Source: Catenovulum agarivorans DS-2
Lineage (GTDB): Bacteria > Pseudomonadota > Gammaproteobacteria > Enterobacterales > Alteromonadaceae
Assembly (NCBI RefSeq): GCF_000568405.1
Contig: NZ_ARZY01000006.1
Span: 93,601-157,600, forward strand
Length of the DNA stretch: 64,000 bases
Reading direction: 5' to 3'
The position numbers and the translations under genes were made by a program. Below, in pieces: positions 29,337-39,479 of the stretch. Numbering within the stretch: the first letter of the stretch is position 1; the number at the start of each line of letters is the position of its first letter. Below the pieces are notes generated by a model. The model worked only from the letters and a program-made list of their open reading frames with translations, had not been told where the DNA came from and searched no databases.

Positions 29337-30222
29337 AATTAATCAGCTTGTGGGTCTATTGATCCTGTGTTGTGCCAGTATACTGGCACAAGCGCACGCA
29401 GCTGAGCAAGCCTCTGAGTCTAAAGCCGAACAGGTTGAGAGACTTGAAGAAAAAATTGATAACCTACAGCAGCCACTCTACACCCCGTTTATCGAACGCT
29501 ATTTGTTGGATGAGGTTAAAACAATTCGCCAACAGCAAATCGCGTTAGAAGCGCAATTTACCGAAAAGCTTGCGAATGCCAAACTTGAGTCATCTGACCG
29601 TGCATTGCGTTATACCGCAGACACTGTGAATAATGTGTTTTTTATCATTACTGCAGCGGCGTCGGTTTTGGTTTTGATGGGGTGGCGTTCATTGCGAGAC
29701 ATTAAAACACAAATCGAAGAGCATGTTGCCAGTAAGGTCAGCTCAGTCAGTTTAGAATACGAAAAACGCTTGGCTGATGTAGAAGAAAAGTTGAAACGGC
29801 GTTCTGAACAGATTATCTCAACCCAAGAAGAAATAGCCCGTGCAAATCAACTACACGCATTGTGGATGCGTTCCGGTTTAGAAAATAATCCGCAGCAAAA
29901 AGTTAAACTATACGATGAAATTTTAGAGCTCAATAACGATGATGTTGAGGCGATTACTTATAAAGCGGATGCTGTGTTAGAGCTAGGCGAGTGCGAATGG
30001 GCATTGAACTTGTCGACTAAAGCGATTGAATTAGATGAAGATTATGCACTGGCGTATTGGCAGCGTGCTTGTGCTTATGCTGCCTTAGGCCAGGTGGATG
30101 TGGCAGTTGAAGATATTCGTACCGCTTTGGAAAAATCACCAGCCTTATCCGCTGAGCTAACCCAAGAAACAATGTTTGAAACATTACACGAGGAAGAGAG
30201 TTTTAAAAGTTTGTTAAATTAG
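29329..30222 (+). CDS. membrane-anchored coiled-coil TPR protein
   Basis: A 297-residue protein. It has a signal peptide ending near AQAHAAE (about residue 25), a coiled region (residues 30-90), one membrane helix around residues 100-120 (VNNVFFIITAAASVLVLMGW), a second coiled region (residues 125-180), and a C-terminal tetratricopeptide part (residues 185-275, e.g. ALAYWQRACAYAALGQVDVA). The TPR part would face the cytoplasm if the signal is cleaved. It overlaps the symporter gene by 8 bases and seems to be the last gene of the ectoine transcript. The function is unknown; a scaffold for the symporter is possible. Confidence 0.72.
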   Translation: MRKINQLVGLLILCCASILAQAHAAEQASESKAEQVERLEEKIDNLQQPLYTPFIERYLLDEVKTIRQQQIALEAQFTEKLANAKLESSDRALRYTADTVNNVFFIITAAASVLVLMGWRSLRDIKTQIEEHVASKVSSVSLEYEKRLADVEEKLKRRSEQIISTQEEIARANQLHALWMRSGLENNPQQKVKLYDEILELNNDDVEAITYKADAVLELGECEWALNLSTKAIELDEDYALAYWQRACAYAALGQVDVAVEDIRTALEKSPALSAELTQETMFETLHEEESFKSLLN

Positions 30223-30323
30223 TTTGCGAAAATACTCCATTGAGTCTAGTCTTTATTATTAACCTGCTTAAAAAATGTTCAGGGCAGGTGACAGTTTTGG
30301 CGATGGATTAGAAGGAGTTTGAT

Positions 30324-30527
30324 ATGCAAATTACTTGGCAAGATATTTTTAGAACGGGTTTTGTTGTCTTTGTTCTAGTTTTGTTATATCAACTTGTGTT
30401 TGTTAAAGCTGCCTACTTTGATTGGCTTGCAGCACCTGTGGCTGCGGGGTTATCTATGGCAGTTATATGTTTGATAAAGCGATGTGTAAAGCACCCACGA
30501 CCGACCTCTCAACATCAAATGGAATAA
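30324..30527 (+). CDS. small two-helix membrane protein, unknown
   Basis: A 67-residue protein with two hydrophobic segments (about residues 10-29 and 34-50) and a basic, histidine-containing tail (KRCVKHPRPTSQHQ). A strong AGAAGGAG ribosome site lies 7 bases upstream of the ATG, which supports real expression. I do not recognise a family. It stands alone between the TPR gene and a terminator. Confidence 0.6.
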   Translation: MQITWQDIFRTGFVVFVLVLLYQLVFVKAAYFDWLAAPVAAGLSMAVICLIKRCVKHPRPTSQHQME

Positions 30528-30561
30528 TATAGTACAGGATTGTTTGACGTGTTTTATAATT

Positions 30562-30590
30562 CAAGGGCGCACTAAGCGCCCTTGTTATTT
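30562..30590. terminator. terminator between convergent genes (small membrane gene / hslO)
   Basis: CAAGGGCGC and GCGCCCTTG pair perfectly over 9 bp around a 5-base loop, followed by TTATTT on the forward strand. It can serve the forward gene, and less well the reverse hslO transcript. Confidence 0.8.
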
Positions 30591-30600
30591 GTGCGGCAGG

Positions 30601-31461
30601 CTAATGTTGAGGCTTGTTTAGCAAGTCGGCCAAATCGTTTTCAACAAAACTATACTTGGTTAAACAGTATTCACATTTAACTTCTATTTTACCTTCTTCT
30701 TGCAAAATAGCAGTCAGTTCGTTTGGTTGAATACTGGCTAATGCATTGTAAGTTTTGTCTTTCGAACATCCGCAGTGAAAAGTAACTGACTGTGGCTCAA
30801 AAACTTTAACCCGTTCTTGGTGATATAAACGATAAAGCAAATCTTGAGCTGCTAAACTGAATATTTCGTCATGTTTTACTGTTGAGGTTAACTGGGCTAG
30901 GTGTTCCATATTTGCATCATCTTGCTCTTTTTCTTCACCTGGTAGTCGTTGTAGTAACATGCCTGCAGCAAGTGCTTGTTTGGTATCAGTATATAACCAA
31001 ATATGGGTGTCCAATTGTTCAGACTGGCGGAAGTAATCTTGCAAACATCCAGCAATGGTTTCTTGTTCAAGTGCAACAATTCCTTGATAACGTTCGCCCT
31101 TTTCAGGCGTAATGGTGATTACCATAAAACCTTTATCACCGAATGCGCTAGACAAGTTCAGATCTTTTGGTGCTTCACTAAAGCGTGCAACACCACGTAA
31201 AGCTTGTTTGTCTGTACCGTTAATTGCAACGTACGATACAGGTCCATTACCTTGGATTTGCACAGCAATATCGCCCGTAAACTTTAAGGTGGCGGTCAAT
31301 AAACTGGTTGCTGCGAACAGCTCTCCAATGATGTGCTTAATACTGTCTGGATAGTGGTGATTTTTCAGCATTTGCTGATAGCTTTCGGCAAGCTGTACAA
31401 GCTCGCCGCGTACATTCATCTCTTCAAATATATAGCGGTTTAATTGATCTGGCGTATTCAT
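30601..31461 (-). CDS. hslO: HslO (Hsp33), redox-regulated holdase chaperone
   Basis: A 286-residue cytoplasmic chaperone activated by oxidation and unfolding. The C-terminal redox switch is intact: FHCGCSKDK and KCEYCLTKYSF give the four zinc-binding cysteines (CxC and CxxC). The N-terminal domain begins DQLNRYIFEEMNVRGELVQL, as in the family. The length is close to E. coli (292). It lies 2 bases after hslR and is co-transcribed with it. Confidence 0.96.
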   Translation of the reverse strand: MNTPDQLNRYIFEEMNVRGELVQLAESYQQMLKNHHYPDSIKHIIGELFAATSLLTATLKFTGDIAVQIQGNGPVSYVAINGTDKQALRGVARFSEAPKDLNLSSAFGDKGFMVITITPEKGERYQGIVALEQETIAGCLQDYFRQSEQLDTHIWLYTDTKQALAAGMLLQRLPGEEKEQDDANMEHLAQLTSTVKHDEIFSLAAQDLLYRLYHQERVKVFEPQSVTFHCGCSKDKTYNALASIQPNELTAILQEEGKIEVKCEYCLTKYSFVENDLADLLNKPQH

Positions 31462-31463
31462 CT

Positions 31464-31886
31464 TTATTGTCCAAGTTTGTGCTGTTTAGCTTCAATAAGT
31501 TGGCGACGTTGTTTTTTGTCCGGTTTACTGTCAGGTCGAGGATTGACTGAATGCTGCAGTTTACGTAACTCAGCTTGTTCGCTACGTTTTTTAATGCTTT
31601 CTGCGCTTTCCTGATAAAGTTCTTGAGCTAATGGAGCACTTAAACGGTTGTCAGATAACCCTAAAACACTGATTTGTTTCTCATCAAAACCTTGTTGTAT
31701 GGTCAATAGTGCGCCGACTTCCACAGTTCTACTAGCTTTGCATCGCTGACCATTATATTTAATTTTGCCATTTTCGATCATACTTCTAGCCAAAGAGCGA
31801 GTTTTAAAAAAACGTGCTGCCCATAGCCATTTATCCAAGCGCATTGCTTGGCTTGTTGGATTTTGTTTTGAACTTTTATTGCCCAT
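31464..31886 (-). CDS. hslR: HslR (Hsp15), heat-shock S4-domain ribosome rescue protein
   Basis: A 140-residue S4 RNA-binding protein that binds 50S subunits carrying a nascent chain. The S4 motif is MRLDKWLWAARFFKTRSLARSMIENGKIKYNGQ at about residues 15-47, and the C-terminal part is basic (KPDKKQRRQLIEAKQHK). It is paired with hslO in the common order hslR-hslO. A shorter start at residue 15 (MRLDKW) is possible; the upstream ATG is kept because the extra residues are basic and plausible. Confidence 0.93.
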   Translation of the reverse strand: MGNKSSKQNPTSQAMRLDKWLWAARFFKTRSLARSMIENGKIKYNGQRCKASRTVEVGALLTIQQGFDEKQISVLGLSDNRLSAPLAQELYQESAESIKKRSEQAELRKLQHSVNPRPDSKPDKKQRRQLIEAKQHKLGQ

Positions 31887-32151
31887 CTACTTACTAACTA
31901 CCAGAATTTAGCATTGAAAACAGTTATACCTAAACTACCCGTGAAACAACGTGCTTCGAGTAGATTGGCTATATTGTATCTGTTAAACTGCGTCCACAAA
32001 AGATATAAGCAGCGATGAATATTGGTTTAACACGGAATTCAGGTTGCAAATTTATTAAAAACGTAACATTCTGTTGCGACAATAACGGGCTACCGCATAT
32101 TTTTCACTACGTTAGCCCATTTAAGGCATTAACAAATTTGGTTTAAATACT

Positions 32152-33066
32152 TTGCAAGACAAAATTCATCAGGGTTTAGAGTTAGCCAAAAAACTACCAC
32201 AACAAAAATTCAGCTTAGCCGTTAGCCTATTATTGCTAATTTATATTGCTTGGCTGCTTGCTAATATTACTTGGAAGCTGTTCCCGCAGCCGAATGCGGC
32301 AGCGATTAACTTGCGCTCAGCTAGTACAGCTGCGGCTAATACCGTGGTTGCAGATATTAACCGAATTACTAACTTGAACTTGTTTGGTGATTATTCTGCG
32401 GCACCTGTTGTGCAAACTAGGCCGGTCGAAGATGCGCCTGTTACCACGCTCAACTTGAAGTTAACGGGTGTTGTACCAAGTTCTGATCCAGAATTAGCAG
32501 CCGCAATCATTGAAAAAAGTGGCTCGCAAGATGTTTATGGGTTAGATGAAAAAATTGATGGTACTCGGGCTGTCGTGCGTGAGATTTACCCAGACCGCAT
32601 TATCATTGAGCAGTCTAGTCGCCGTGAGACCCTGATGCTTGAGGGTCAAGAGTATAGTGCGTTGGCCGCTGAATCAGCCCAAGAAAATAATCAAACGGTT
32701 GAAGTTGCAGTACAACCAGATACAACTGATCAAGCGAATATTTCTGGTGAAGACAAAGAAGCATTGGAAAATTTACGCGAAGATGCATTTGCCGACCCAG
32801 GTAAATTAGTTGACTATATCAAAGTTTCACCGGTTCGCCGTCAAGGAGAGCTGGTTGGATATAGGCTATATCCGGGAAAAGATCCCAAATTATTCCAATC
32901 TGTTGGATTAAATGCAGGTGATATCGCTATTGAAATAAATGGCTATGATCTGACTAACCTGTCACAAGCAATGCAAGCTATGGCGCAATTAAAGGACGCG
33001 CAAGAAGCAAGCATTATGGTCGAACGAGATGGCTCAGTCCGTCAAATATTTATCTCGTTGTATTAA
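32152..33066 (+). CDS. gspC: GspC, type II secretion inner-membrane protein
   Basis: A 304-residue bitopic protein linking the inner-membrane platform to the GspD secretin. It has one membrane helix (about residues 21-43), a homology region (TTLNLKLTGVVPSSDPELAAAIIEKSGSQDVY) and a C-terminal PDZ domain (VGLNAGDIAIEINGYDLTNLSQAM). TTG is used as start because no in-frame ATG is available before the membrane helix. It is the first gene of a 12-gene operon ending with gspN. No gspA or gspB is present. Confidence 0.94.
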   Translation: MQDKIHQGLELAKKLPQQKFSLAVSLLLLIYIAWLLANITWKLFPQPNAAAINLRSASTAAANTVVADINRITNLNLFGDYSAAPVVQTRPVEDAPVTTLNLKLTGVVPSSDPELAAAIIEKSGSQDVYGLDEKIDGTRAVVREIYPDRIIIEQSSRRETLMLEGQEYSALAAESAQENNQTVEVAVQPDTTDQANISGEDKEALENLREDAFADPGKLVDYIKVSPVRRQGELVGYRLYPGKDPKLFQSVGLNAGDIAIEINGYDLTNLSQAMQAMAQLKDAQEASIMVERDGSVRQIFISLY

Positions 33067-33100
33067 AATGAATTTAAAAATGATTACGGAGCAAAAGGGC

Positions 33101-35221
33101 ATGAGTATTAATAAGCGCCCAGCACTAACTAATAAATTATCTGCGCTAACTTTATCGGCTTTTTTGGCCTTCTCTGCACCTAATGTAATTGCAGCAGAAT
33201 ATTCACCAAACTTTAAAGGCACAGACATCAATGAATTTATCAACATTGTTGGTAAAAATTTGAAGCGAACTATTATTGTTGACCCTAATGTACGTGGCAA
33301 AATCAATGTTCGTAGTTACGATTTATTAAACGAAGAGCAGTATTTTCAGTTTTTCCTCAATGTATTGGAAGTTTACGATTACGCAGTTGTTGAAATGTCC
33401 AACGGTGTATTAAAGGTAATTCGTGACAAAGACGCTAAAACTTCAGCTATTCCGGTTGTTGAATCAGACGAAGGTGGTGATGGCGATGCCATGGTTACGC
33501 GTGTTGTGCAAGTGTACAACGTATCGGTTAAAGAGCTTTCTCCATTATTACGTCAGCTAAATGACCAAGCGGGTGGTGGTAATGTAGTGCACTACGACCC
33601 TTCTAACGTCATTATGTTAACTGGCCGAGCTGCGGTCGTTAATCGCCTTGCGGAAATTATTCGCCGTGTCGACCAGGCAGGTGACCAAGAGGTTGAAATC
33701 GTCAAGCTTAAATATGCGTCAGCCAGTGAAATGGTGCGTATTATCGATACATTAACCAAAAATTCAGCCAAAGACCGCACACCGGACAACCTGATCCCCA
33801 AAGTAGTTGCCGATGATAGAACCAATAGTGTTATTGTTAGTGGTGAAGGTAAAGCGCGCCAACGTACAATAGACATGATTATGCGCTTGGACAGCGAATT
33901 AGAAACCAACGGCAATACTAAAGTTTATTATTTGAAATACGCTAAAGCTGAAGATTTAGTAAAAGTTTTACAGGGTGTTAGTAGCAGTATTGCTGAAGAT
34001 AAAGCAGGTGGTAGCAATAAGCGCAGTAGCAGCAGTAGTGCGCGTGATGTCAGTATCGACGCACACCCAGATAGCAATGCTTTGGTTATCACAGCTGAAC
34101 CCGATATGATGCGTTCACTAGAAGCAGTTATTCGTCAACTTGATATTCGTCGCGCGCAAGTACAGGTTGAAGCGATTATTGTCGAAGTCTTTGAAGGTGA
34201 CGGCTTTAACTTAGGTGTGCAATGGATAAGTGAAGAAGGCGGTATGGTACAGTTTACCAACTCAACACCAATTGGTGCTTTGGCTGTTGGTGCTGAACAA
34301 GCTAGAACACGTAAAGAACCAGATGATATCACTTACCGTACAGATGCTGCAGGTCAACCTATTTATGATGATGACGGCAACCGAGTTATTGCTAGTATTA
34401 CCGAAGGTAAAGAAATTCAAGGTGACTTTGGTACCTTAGCTTCTCTATTGGGCGGCATTAACGGCACTATGGTTGGTGTGATTAAAGATGGCTGGGGTGC
34501 GGTTTTACAAGCGGTTACCACAGCAACCAACTCAAATATTCTTGCAACACCTAGTTTAACCACCTTAGACAATCAAGAAGCTTCGTTTATTGTCGGTCAA
34601 GAAGTGCCGACGATTACAGGCGCAACCGCGTCTAGCTCAAACACGAATCCTTTCCAAACGGTAGAGCGCAAAGAAGTCGGGATCAAATTAAAAGTTACCC
34701 CTCAAATAAATGAAGGGGATGCAGTTATGCTCACCATTGAGCAAGAAGTCTCAAGTGTTGCCGGCGCAACAGGTATCGATGTTAGTTTTAACAAGCGTGA
34801 AATTAAAACGACCGTGATGGCTGAAGATGGTGGCACTATTGTATTGGGTGGCTTAATTGATGAAGATATTCAAGAAAGTGTCTCTAAAGTACCTTTGTTA
34901 GGTGATATCCCAATTATAGGCAACTTATTTAAGTCAACCAGCAATACCAAACGCAAACGTAACTTAATGGTGTTTATTCGCCCAACCATTATTCGAGATG
35001 GCTTGAGTCAAAATAAAATCAGTCATCGAAAATATAACTTTATGCGAGCTCAACAGTTAGATCGTCGTGCAAACGGCAACTTCTTATCTTACAGCGATGA
35101 TATTTCAGTTTTACCGGATTGGGATGATTCAATGGCACTGCCACCGTCATTCGAAGATTACCTGATAAAAAAAGGTGCACTAGACGAGTATCTGAAAAAA
35201 GATGAAGCGCAGCGAGATTAA
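33101..35221 (+). CDS. gspD: GspD, type II secretion outer-membrane secretin
   Basis: A 706-residue secretin forming the outer-membrane exit channel. The signal peptide ends near [10 protein letters not shown]0-N3 domains follow ([23 protein letters not shown] and later [14 protein letters not shown]), then the secretin core with [12 protein letters not shown] and the signature [16 protein letters not shown]. The ATG at 33101 is preferred because it gives a standard signal peptide and has GGAG upstream; earlier in-frame ATGs at 33029, 33068 and 33080 would add a long tail ahead of the signal. Confidence 0.95.
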   Translation: MSINKRPALTNKLSALTLSAFLAFSAPNVIAAEYSPNFKGTDINEFINIVGKNLKRTIIVDPNVRGKINVRSYDLLNEEQYFQFFLNVLEVYDYAVVEMSNGVLKVIRDKDAKTSAIPVVESDEGGDGDAMVTRVVQVYNVSVKELSPLLRQLNDQAGGGNVVHYDPSNVIMLTGRAAVVNRLAEIIRRVDQAGDQEVEIVKLKYASASEMVRIIDTLTKNSAKDRTPDNLIPKVVADDRTNSVIVSGEGKARQRTIDMIMRLDSELETNGNTKVYYLKYAKAEDLVKVLQGVSSSIAEDKAGGSNKRSSSSSARDVSIDAHPDSNALVITAEPDMMRSLEAVIRQLDIRRAQVQVEAIIVEVFEGDGFNLGVQWISEEGGMVQFTNSTPIGALAVGAEQARTRKEPDDITYRTDAAGQPIYDDDGNRVIASITEGKEIQGDFGTLASLLGGINGTMVGVIKDGWGAVLQAVTTATNSNILATPSLTTLDNQEASFIVGQEVPTITGATASSSNTNPFQTVERKEVGIKLKVTPQINEGDAVMLTIEQEVSSVAGATGIDVSFNKREIKTTVMAEDGGTIVLGGLIDEDIQESVSKVPLLGDIPIIGNLFKSTSNTKRKRNLMVFIRPTIIRDGLSQNKISHRKYNFMRAQQLDRRANGNFLSYSDDISVLPDWDDSMALPPSFEDYLIKKGALDEYLKKDEAQRD

Positions 35222-35226
35222 AGCGA

Positions 35227-36819
35227 ATGACTGATTCTAAGTTTGCAGATGAACTAGCAGAAGAAACACTAGAGCAAGCGCCTTTTACCCAAGGCGAGTC
35301 GGTTGCTGATGCTGAAGACGTGCTAGAAGATGCATTGCCAATAGGCGCATCTCGAGTGCCTTTTAGTTTTGCCAATCGTCATGGCGTATTGTTGGAAAAG
35401 CAAGATGATGCGTCATGGTTAGCTATTTGTCGGCCTGACGTTACAACCAGTTCGTTGATTGAGATCCGTCGATTTTTAGCCCAACCTTTTGGACTAGAGA
35501 AAGTTGCAAAAGATGAGTTTGAGCTTAAATTAACCACTGCTTATCAGCGAGATTCTTCTGAAGCTCGCCAATTAATGGAAGATATAGGCAATGAAGCTGA
35601 TTTATTCTCGCTGGTAGATGAATTACCTGAAACCGAAGACTTACTCGAAAATGAAGATGATGCGCCGATTATCAAGCTGATTAACGCCATGTTAAGTGAA
35701 GCTATTAAAGAGGGTGCATCGGATATCCATATAGAAACTTTTGAGAAAGAGTTGAAAGTACGCTTTCGGGTAGACGGTATTCTCCGTGAAGTATTAAAGC
35801 CCAATCGCAAACTGGCGTCAGTATTGATCTCACGTATTAAAGTTATGGCTAAACTCGACATAGCAGAAAAGCGTGTACCGCAAGATGGTCGTATCAGTTT
35901 GAGAATTGCTGGTCGCGCGGTGGATGTGCGTGTGAGTACCATGCCGTCAAGTCATGGTGAACGTGCGGTGTTGCGTTTATTAGATAAAAACAATGCACGC
36001 TTAGATCTAAAAGATTTAGGCATGACTCAAGCAAATCGCGATTTATTCAGCGGACTTATCCATAAACCGCACGGTATTATATTGGTAACGGGTCCAACAG
36101 GTTCAGGTAAATCAACAACCTTGTACGCGGGTCTATCTGAACTCAATTCAGATGATAGAAATATCCTAACAGTTGAAGATCCAATCGAATATGCATTAGA
36201 AGGCATAGGCCAAACCCAAGTAAATACCAAAGTGGATATGACTTTTGCTCGAGGCTTGCGTGCGATTTTACGTCAAGATCCAGACGTGGTGATGGTTGGT
36301 GAGATCCGTGATTTAGAGACCGCACAAATTGCAGTGCAAGCCAGTTTAACGGGTCACTTAGTTATGTCGACGCTGCATACCAATACCGCAGCAGGGGCAA
36401 TTACGCGCTTAGAAGACATGGGCGTTGAACCTTTCTTATTGTCGTCTTCGTTGTTAGGTGTGCTTGCGCAACGACTTGTTCGTACATTATGCCCTGACTG
36501 TAAACAACCTCATCAACCCGACGCTCGTGAAGCTGAAATTTTAGCATTGTCAGCAGACGAGATGGCAAATACAACAATTTATAGCGCAAAAGGTTGTGCC
36601 GAATGTAATGGTACAGGATATCGTGGCCGTTCGGGTATACATGAATTGTTAGTGGTCAACGAAGAAATTCGCGAAATGATCCACAATGGAGCTGGTGAGC
36701 AGGCCATTGAAAAATTAGTTCGTCAGTCAACCGCGAGTATTCGCCAAGATGGATGTAGCAAAGTTTTAGAAGGGGTAACTTCATTGGAAGAAGTTATTCG
36801 TGTAACACGTGAGGATTAA
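35227..36819 (+). CDS. gspE: GspE, type II secretion ATPase
   Basis: A 530-residue cytoplasmic ATPase powering pseudopilus assembly. Walker A is [15 protein letters not shown], the Asp box is [20 protein letters not shown], and Walker B is [19 protein letters not shown]. The tetracysteine zinc site is complete (LCPDCKQPH and [12 protein letters not shown]). The N-terminal 70 residues are acidic and less conserved and would bind GspL. It follows gspD after 5 bases. Confidence 0.97.
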   Translation: MTDSKFADELAEETLEQAPFTQGESVADAEDVLEDALPIGASRVPFSFANRHGVLLEKQDDASWLAICRPDVTTSSLIEIRRFLAQPFGLEKVAKDEFELKLTTAYQRDSSEARQLMEDIGNEADLFSLVDELPETEDLLENEDDAPIIKLINAMLSEAIKEGASDIHIETFEKELKVRFRVDGILREVLKPNRKLASVLISRIKVMAKLDIAEKRVPQDGRISLRIAGRAVDVRVSTMPSSHGERAVLRLLDKNNARLDLKDLGMTQANRDLFSGLIHKPHGIILVTGPTGSGKSTTLYAGLSELNSDDRNILTVEDPIEYALEGIGQTQVNTKVDMTFARGLRAILRQDPDVVMVGEIRDLETAQIAVQASLTGHLVMSTLHTNTAAGAITRLEDMGVEPFLLSSSLLGVLAQRLVRTLCPDCKQPHQPDAREAEILALSADEMANTTIYSAKGCAECNGTGYRGRSGIHELLVVNEEIREMIHNGAGEQAIEKLVRQSTASIRQDGCSKVLEGVTSLEEVIRVTRED

Positions 36820-36824
36820 TTACA

Positions 36825-38051
36825 GTGCCAGCATTTGAATATAAAGCGCTGGACAATAAAGGGCGCAATAAAAAAGGGGTGATAGAAGCTGATACCGCTA
36901 AGGCTGCGCGCAGTGCTTTGCGTGAAAAAGGCTTGATCCCCGTTGAAGTTACCACCGCCTCAGAACAAGAGAAAAAATCCGCTGGCAGCGGTCAAAGCTT
37001 GTTTAGCATAGAGCGCAAAATATCAGCAGCAGAGCTTGCTTTATTAACTCGACAACTTTCAACGTTAGTTGCCTCTGGTTTACCAATCGAAGAAGCTTTG
37101 TTAGCGGTTGCACAGCAAACTGAAACGCCTCGAGTTGAGCGCATGATTATGGCGGTGCGGTCTAAGGTTACTGAGGGGTACAACTTGGCGGATAGTATGG
37201 CTGAGTACCCACACATTTTTGACGAGCTTTTTTGTGCAATGGTTGCCGCAGGTGAAAAGTCAGGCCATTTAGACACTGTACTTGAGCGTTTAGCAGATTA
37301 TACCGAGCAGCGTCAGCAGACAAAGTCAAAAATACAGCAAGCTTCCGTCTATCCAGTGATGTTGATGGTTGTTGCTTTTACTGTGGTGTATTTCTTATTA
37401 ACGTCAGTGGTACCAAAAATTGTTGCCCAGTTTGATCGTTTAGGTGGTGACTTGCCAGCATCGACCCAATTTATGATTGCAGTCAGTGATTTTTTATCTG
37501 ATTTTGGTTTGCCAATGCTGCTGTTGATCATGTTATCTGGGGTCGTGTTTCAGCGCTTAGTCAAAAAAGAGAAATTCAGGTACCAATACCACAAGACTTT
37601 ATTGAATATGCCATTGATTGGCAAAGTCGCACGTGGGTTAAACACGGCTCGATTCGCACGAACGCTAAGTATTTTAACTGCGAGTGCGGTCCCCTTACTC
37701 GAAAGTATGAAAATTGCTTCAGATGTATTAACTAATGACTATATTCGAGAGTCTATACAAGAAGCTCGTTTACGCGTACGCGAAGGGAGTAGTTTGCGGG
37801 CGTCATTAGAACAAACCAAACTTTTTCCACCTATGATGCTGCATATGATAGCCAGTGGTGAAAAAAGTGGTGAGTTAGAAGGAATGTTGTCGCGGGCGGC
37901 GGATAACCAAGACAGAGAGTTTGAAGCATTAGTCAATATGACGCTCAGTGTAATTGGTCCAGCTATGGTTTTGTCTATGGCTGGTGTGGTCTTTTTTATC
38001 GTTATTTCAATTTTACAGCCAATAATGGCGCTTAATTCAATGGTAGGTTAG
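36825..38051 (+). CDS. gspF: GspF, type II secretion platform protein
   Basis: A 408-residue inner-membrane protein with two homologous T2SSF domains and three membrane helices (about residues 175-195, 225-245 and 375-400). Typical motifs are LLTRQLSTLVASGLPIEEAL, FCAMVAAGEKSGHLD and its second copy MLHMIASGEKSGELEGML. GTG is used as start, 5 bases after the gspE stop, giving PAFEYKALDNKGRNKKG, the usual N-terminus. Confidence 0.96.
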   Translation: MPAFEYKALDNKGRNKKGVIEADTAKAARSALREKGLIPVEVTTASEQEKKSAGSGQSLFSIERKISAAELALLTRQLSTLVASGLPIEEALLAVAQQTETPRVERMIMAVRSKVTEGYNLADSMAEYPHIFDELFCAMVAAGEKSGHLDTVLERLADYTEQRQQTKSKIQQASVYPVMLMVVAFTVVYFLLTSVVPKIVAQFDRLGGDLPASTQFMIAVSDFLSDFGLPMLLLIMLSGVVFQRLVKKEKFRYQYHKTLLNMPLIGKVARGLNTARFARTLSILTASAVPLLESMKIASDVLTNDYIRESIQEARLRVREGSSLRASLEQTKLFPPMMLHMIASGEKSGELEGMLSRAADNQDREFEALVNMTLSVIGPAMVLSMAGVVFFIVISILQPIMALNSMVG

Positions 38052-38055
38052 AAGA

Positions 38056-38490
38056 ATGAGAGTAAACAAAAAACAACAAGGTTTTACCATATTAGAAATT
38101 ATGGTGGTGTTGGTTATCATTGGTATTTTGGCGGGCATGATAGCGCCAAACTTTATTGGTGAGAGCGACAAAGCAAAAGTTAAAAAAGCCGCGACTGACA
38201 TCGTAACCTTAGAACAAGCTTTAGATATGTATAAACTCAACAACAATGTTTATCCATCAACAGAGCAAGGTTTAGATGCATTAGTGAATCAACCAACAAT
38301 TGATCCTGTGCCGCGAAACTTTCCGGATGGTGGTTATATCAAACGTTTACCGGAAGATCCTTGGGGGAATGAATACCAACTATTAAGCCCAGGTGAGTAC
38401 GGCAAAATTGATATCTTTTCTGTGGGGCCTGACGGCCAAGCAGATACAGAAGACGATATTGGTAATTGGAACGTTAACGACTTTTTATAA
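38056..38490 (+). CDS. gspG: GspG, major pseudopilin
   Basis: A 144-residue prepilin. The prepilin peptidase site is QQGFTILEIMVVLVIIGILAGMI, with a short basic leader (about 10 residues) and Glu at position 5 of the mature protein. The C-terminal part contains TEQGLDALVNQPT, LPEDPWGNEYQLLSPGEYG and SVGPDGQADTEDDIGNW, including the calcium-binding loop of GspG. The cleaving peptidase (GspO/PilD) is not in this window. Confidence 0.97.
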   Translation: MRVNKKQQGFTILEIMVVLVIIGILAGMIAPNFIGESDKAKVKKAATDIVTLEQALDMYKLNNNVYPSTEQGLDALVNQPTIDPVPRNFPDGGYIKRLPEDPWGNEYQLLSPGEYGKIDIFSVGPDGQADTEDDIGNWNVNDFL

Positions 38491-38502
38491 GATATAAATT
38501 GA

Positions 38503-39108
38503 ATGATTCGACGCCATAGACAGACAAACAAAGCAAGATTTCAAGCTGGTTTTACCCTGCTTGAAGTTATGCTTGTTATGGTATTAATGGCGGTCATTCT
38601 CAGTAGCGTCAGCTTGTCATTTGATATTAGAAGTGACTACGACAAGGTTAAAGAAGAAGCGCGACGTTTCCAAGCTGCTTTGCAGCTCGCTGCCGATTAT
38701 GGATTATTAAATAATTTGCAGTTGGGGGTAATAGTTAAAAAAAACCAATATCAGTTTTTAATTCACAATGGTGATGATTGGCAAACTATTAGTGAAGATA
38801 AAACTTTTGCGCCATATGACCTAGAAGAAGGATTTGAACTCGAGCTCACGTTAGGCGAATTAAGTTGGATGGAAGACTATGATGCAGAAGAAGGTTTGTT
38901 TGCATCCACCGATGATGAAGATGACGAAGACGATAAGAAGAAGCTTATCCCGCAGATTTATTTGTTTTCTAGTGGCGAAATCACCCCTTTCACTCTGCAG
39001 TTTAGCTACACGCCGCCATATGCAAGTTTTGCTGAGCAAATTATTTTAAATGTTGAAGCGCAAGACTATTTGCCAAGCAAGCTGATAGATCCCAAAGAGG
39101 CAAGTTAA
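38503..39108 (+). CDS. gspH: GspH, minor pseudopilin
   Basis: A 201-residue type IV pilin-like protein with cleavage site QAGFTLLEVMLVMVLMAVILSSV after a 17-residue basic leader. The mature region has VKEEARRFQAALQLAADYGLL, usual for GspH. It carries a very acidic stretch (TDDEDDEDDKK) near residue 145. It shares one base with gspI. GspH caps the pseudopilus with I, J and K. Confidence 0.9.
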   Translation: MIRRHRQTNKARFQAGFTLLEVMLVMVLMAVILSSVSLSFDIRSDYDKVKEEARRFQAALQLAADYGLLNNLQLGVIVKKNQYQFLIHNGDDWQTISEDKTFAPYDLEEGFELELTLGELSWMEDYDAEEGLFASTDDEDDEDDKKKLIPQIYLFSSGEITPFTLQFSYTPPYASFAEQIILNVEAQDYLPSKLIDPKEAS

Positions 39109-39479
39109 TGCAACAGCAACGTGGTTTTACAATCTTAGAGGTCATAGTTGCGTTGGCATTATTGGCGACAGCAGGCGTTGCGGTTGTACAGTCTTCAGCA
39201 GTTCATATCAATAGCCAAGATAGATTAAAAAATCATATATTTGCTACTTGGGTCGCATCTAATCGATTAAATGAAATACAGCTTGAAAATGTCTGGCCGG
39301 TTAAAGCTGGACACAAAGGCGATGTTGAACTAGCTGGACATACATGGTACTGGCAACAGAAAGTCGTCAAAACAGCTTTTGGTGAAGAAATGATTGCAGT
39401 TAGAGTTGAGGTTTATCGAGACGCTGGCTACCAAGAATATGTCACCGAACTCATGACTTACATAGGGAAACCACAATAA
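39108..39479 (+). CDS. gspI: GspI, minor pseudopilin
   Basis: A 123-residue pseudopilin. The cleavage motif QRGFTILEVIVALALLATAGVAV follows a very short leader (MQQQR). The mature part contains FATWVASNRLNEIQLENVWP, characteristic of GspI. The length is family-typical. One-base overlaps with gspH and gspJ (TAATG) show tight coupling. Confidence 0.94.
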   Translation: MQQQRGFTILEVIVALALLATAGVAVVQSSAVHINSQDRLKNHIFATWVASNRLNEIQLENVWPVKAGHKGDVELAGHTWYWQQKVVKTAFGEEMIAVRVEVYRDAGYQEYVTELMTYIGKPQ

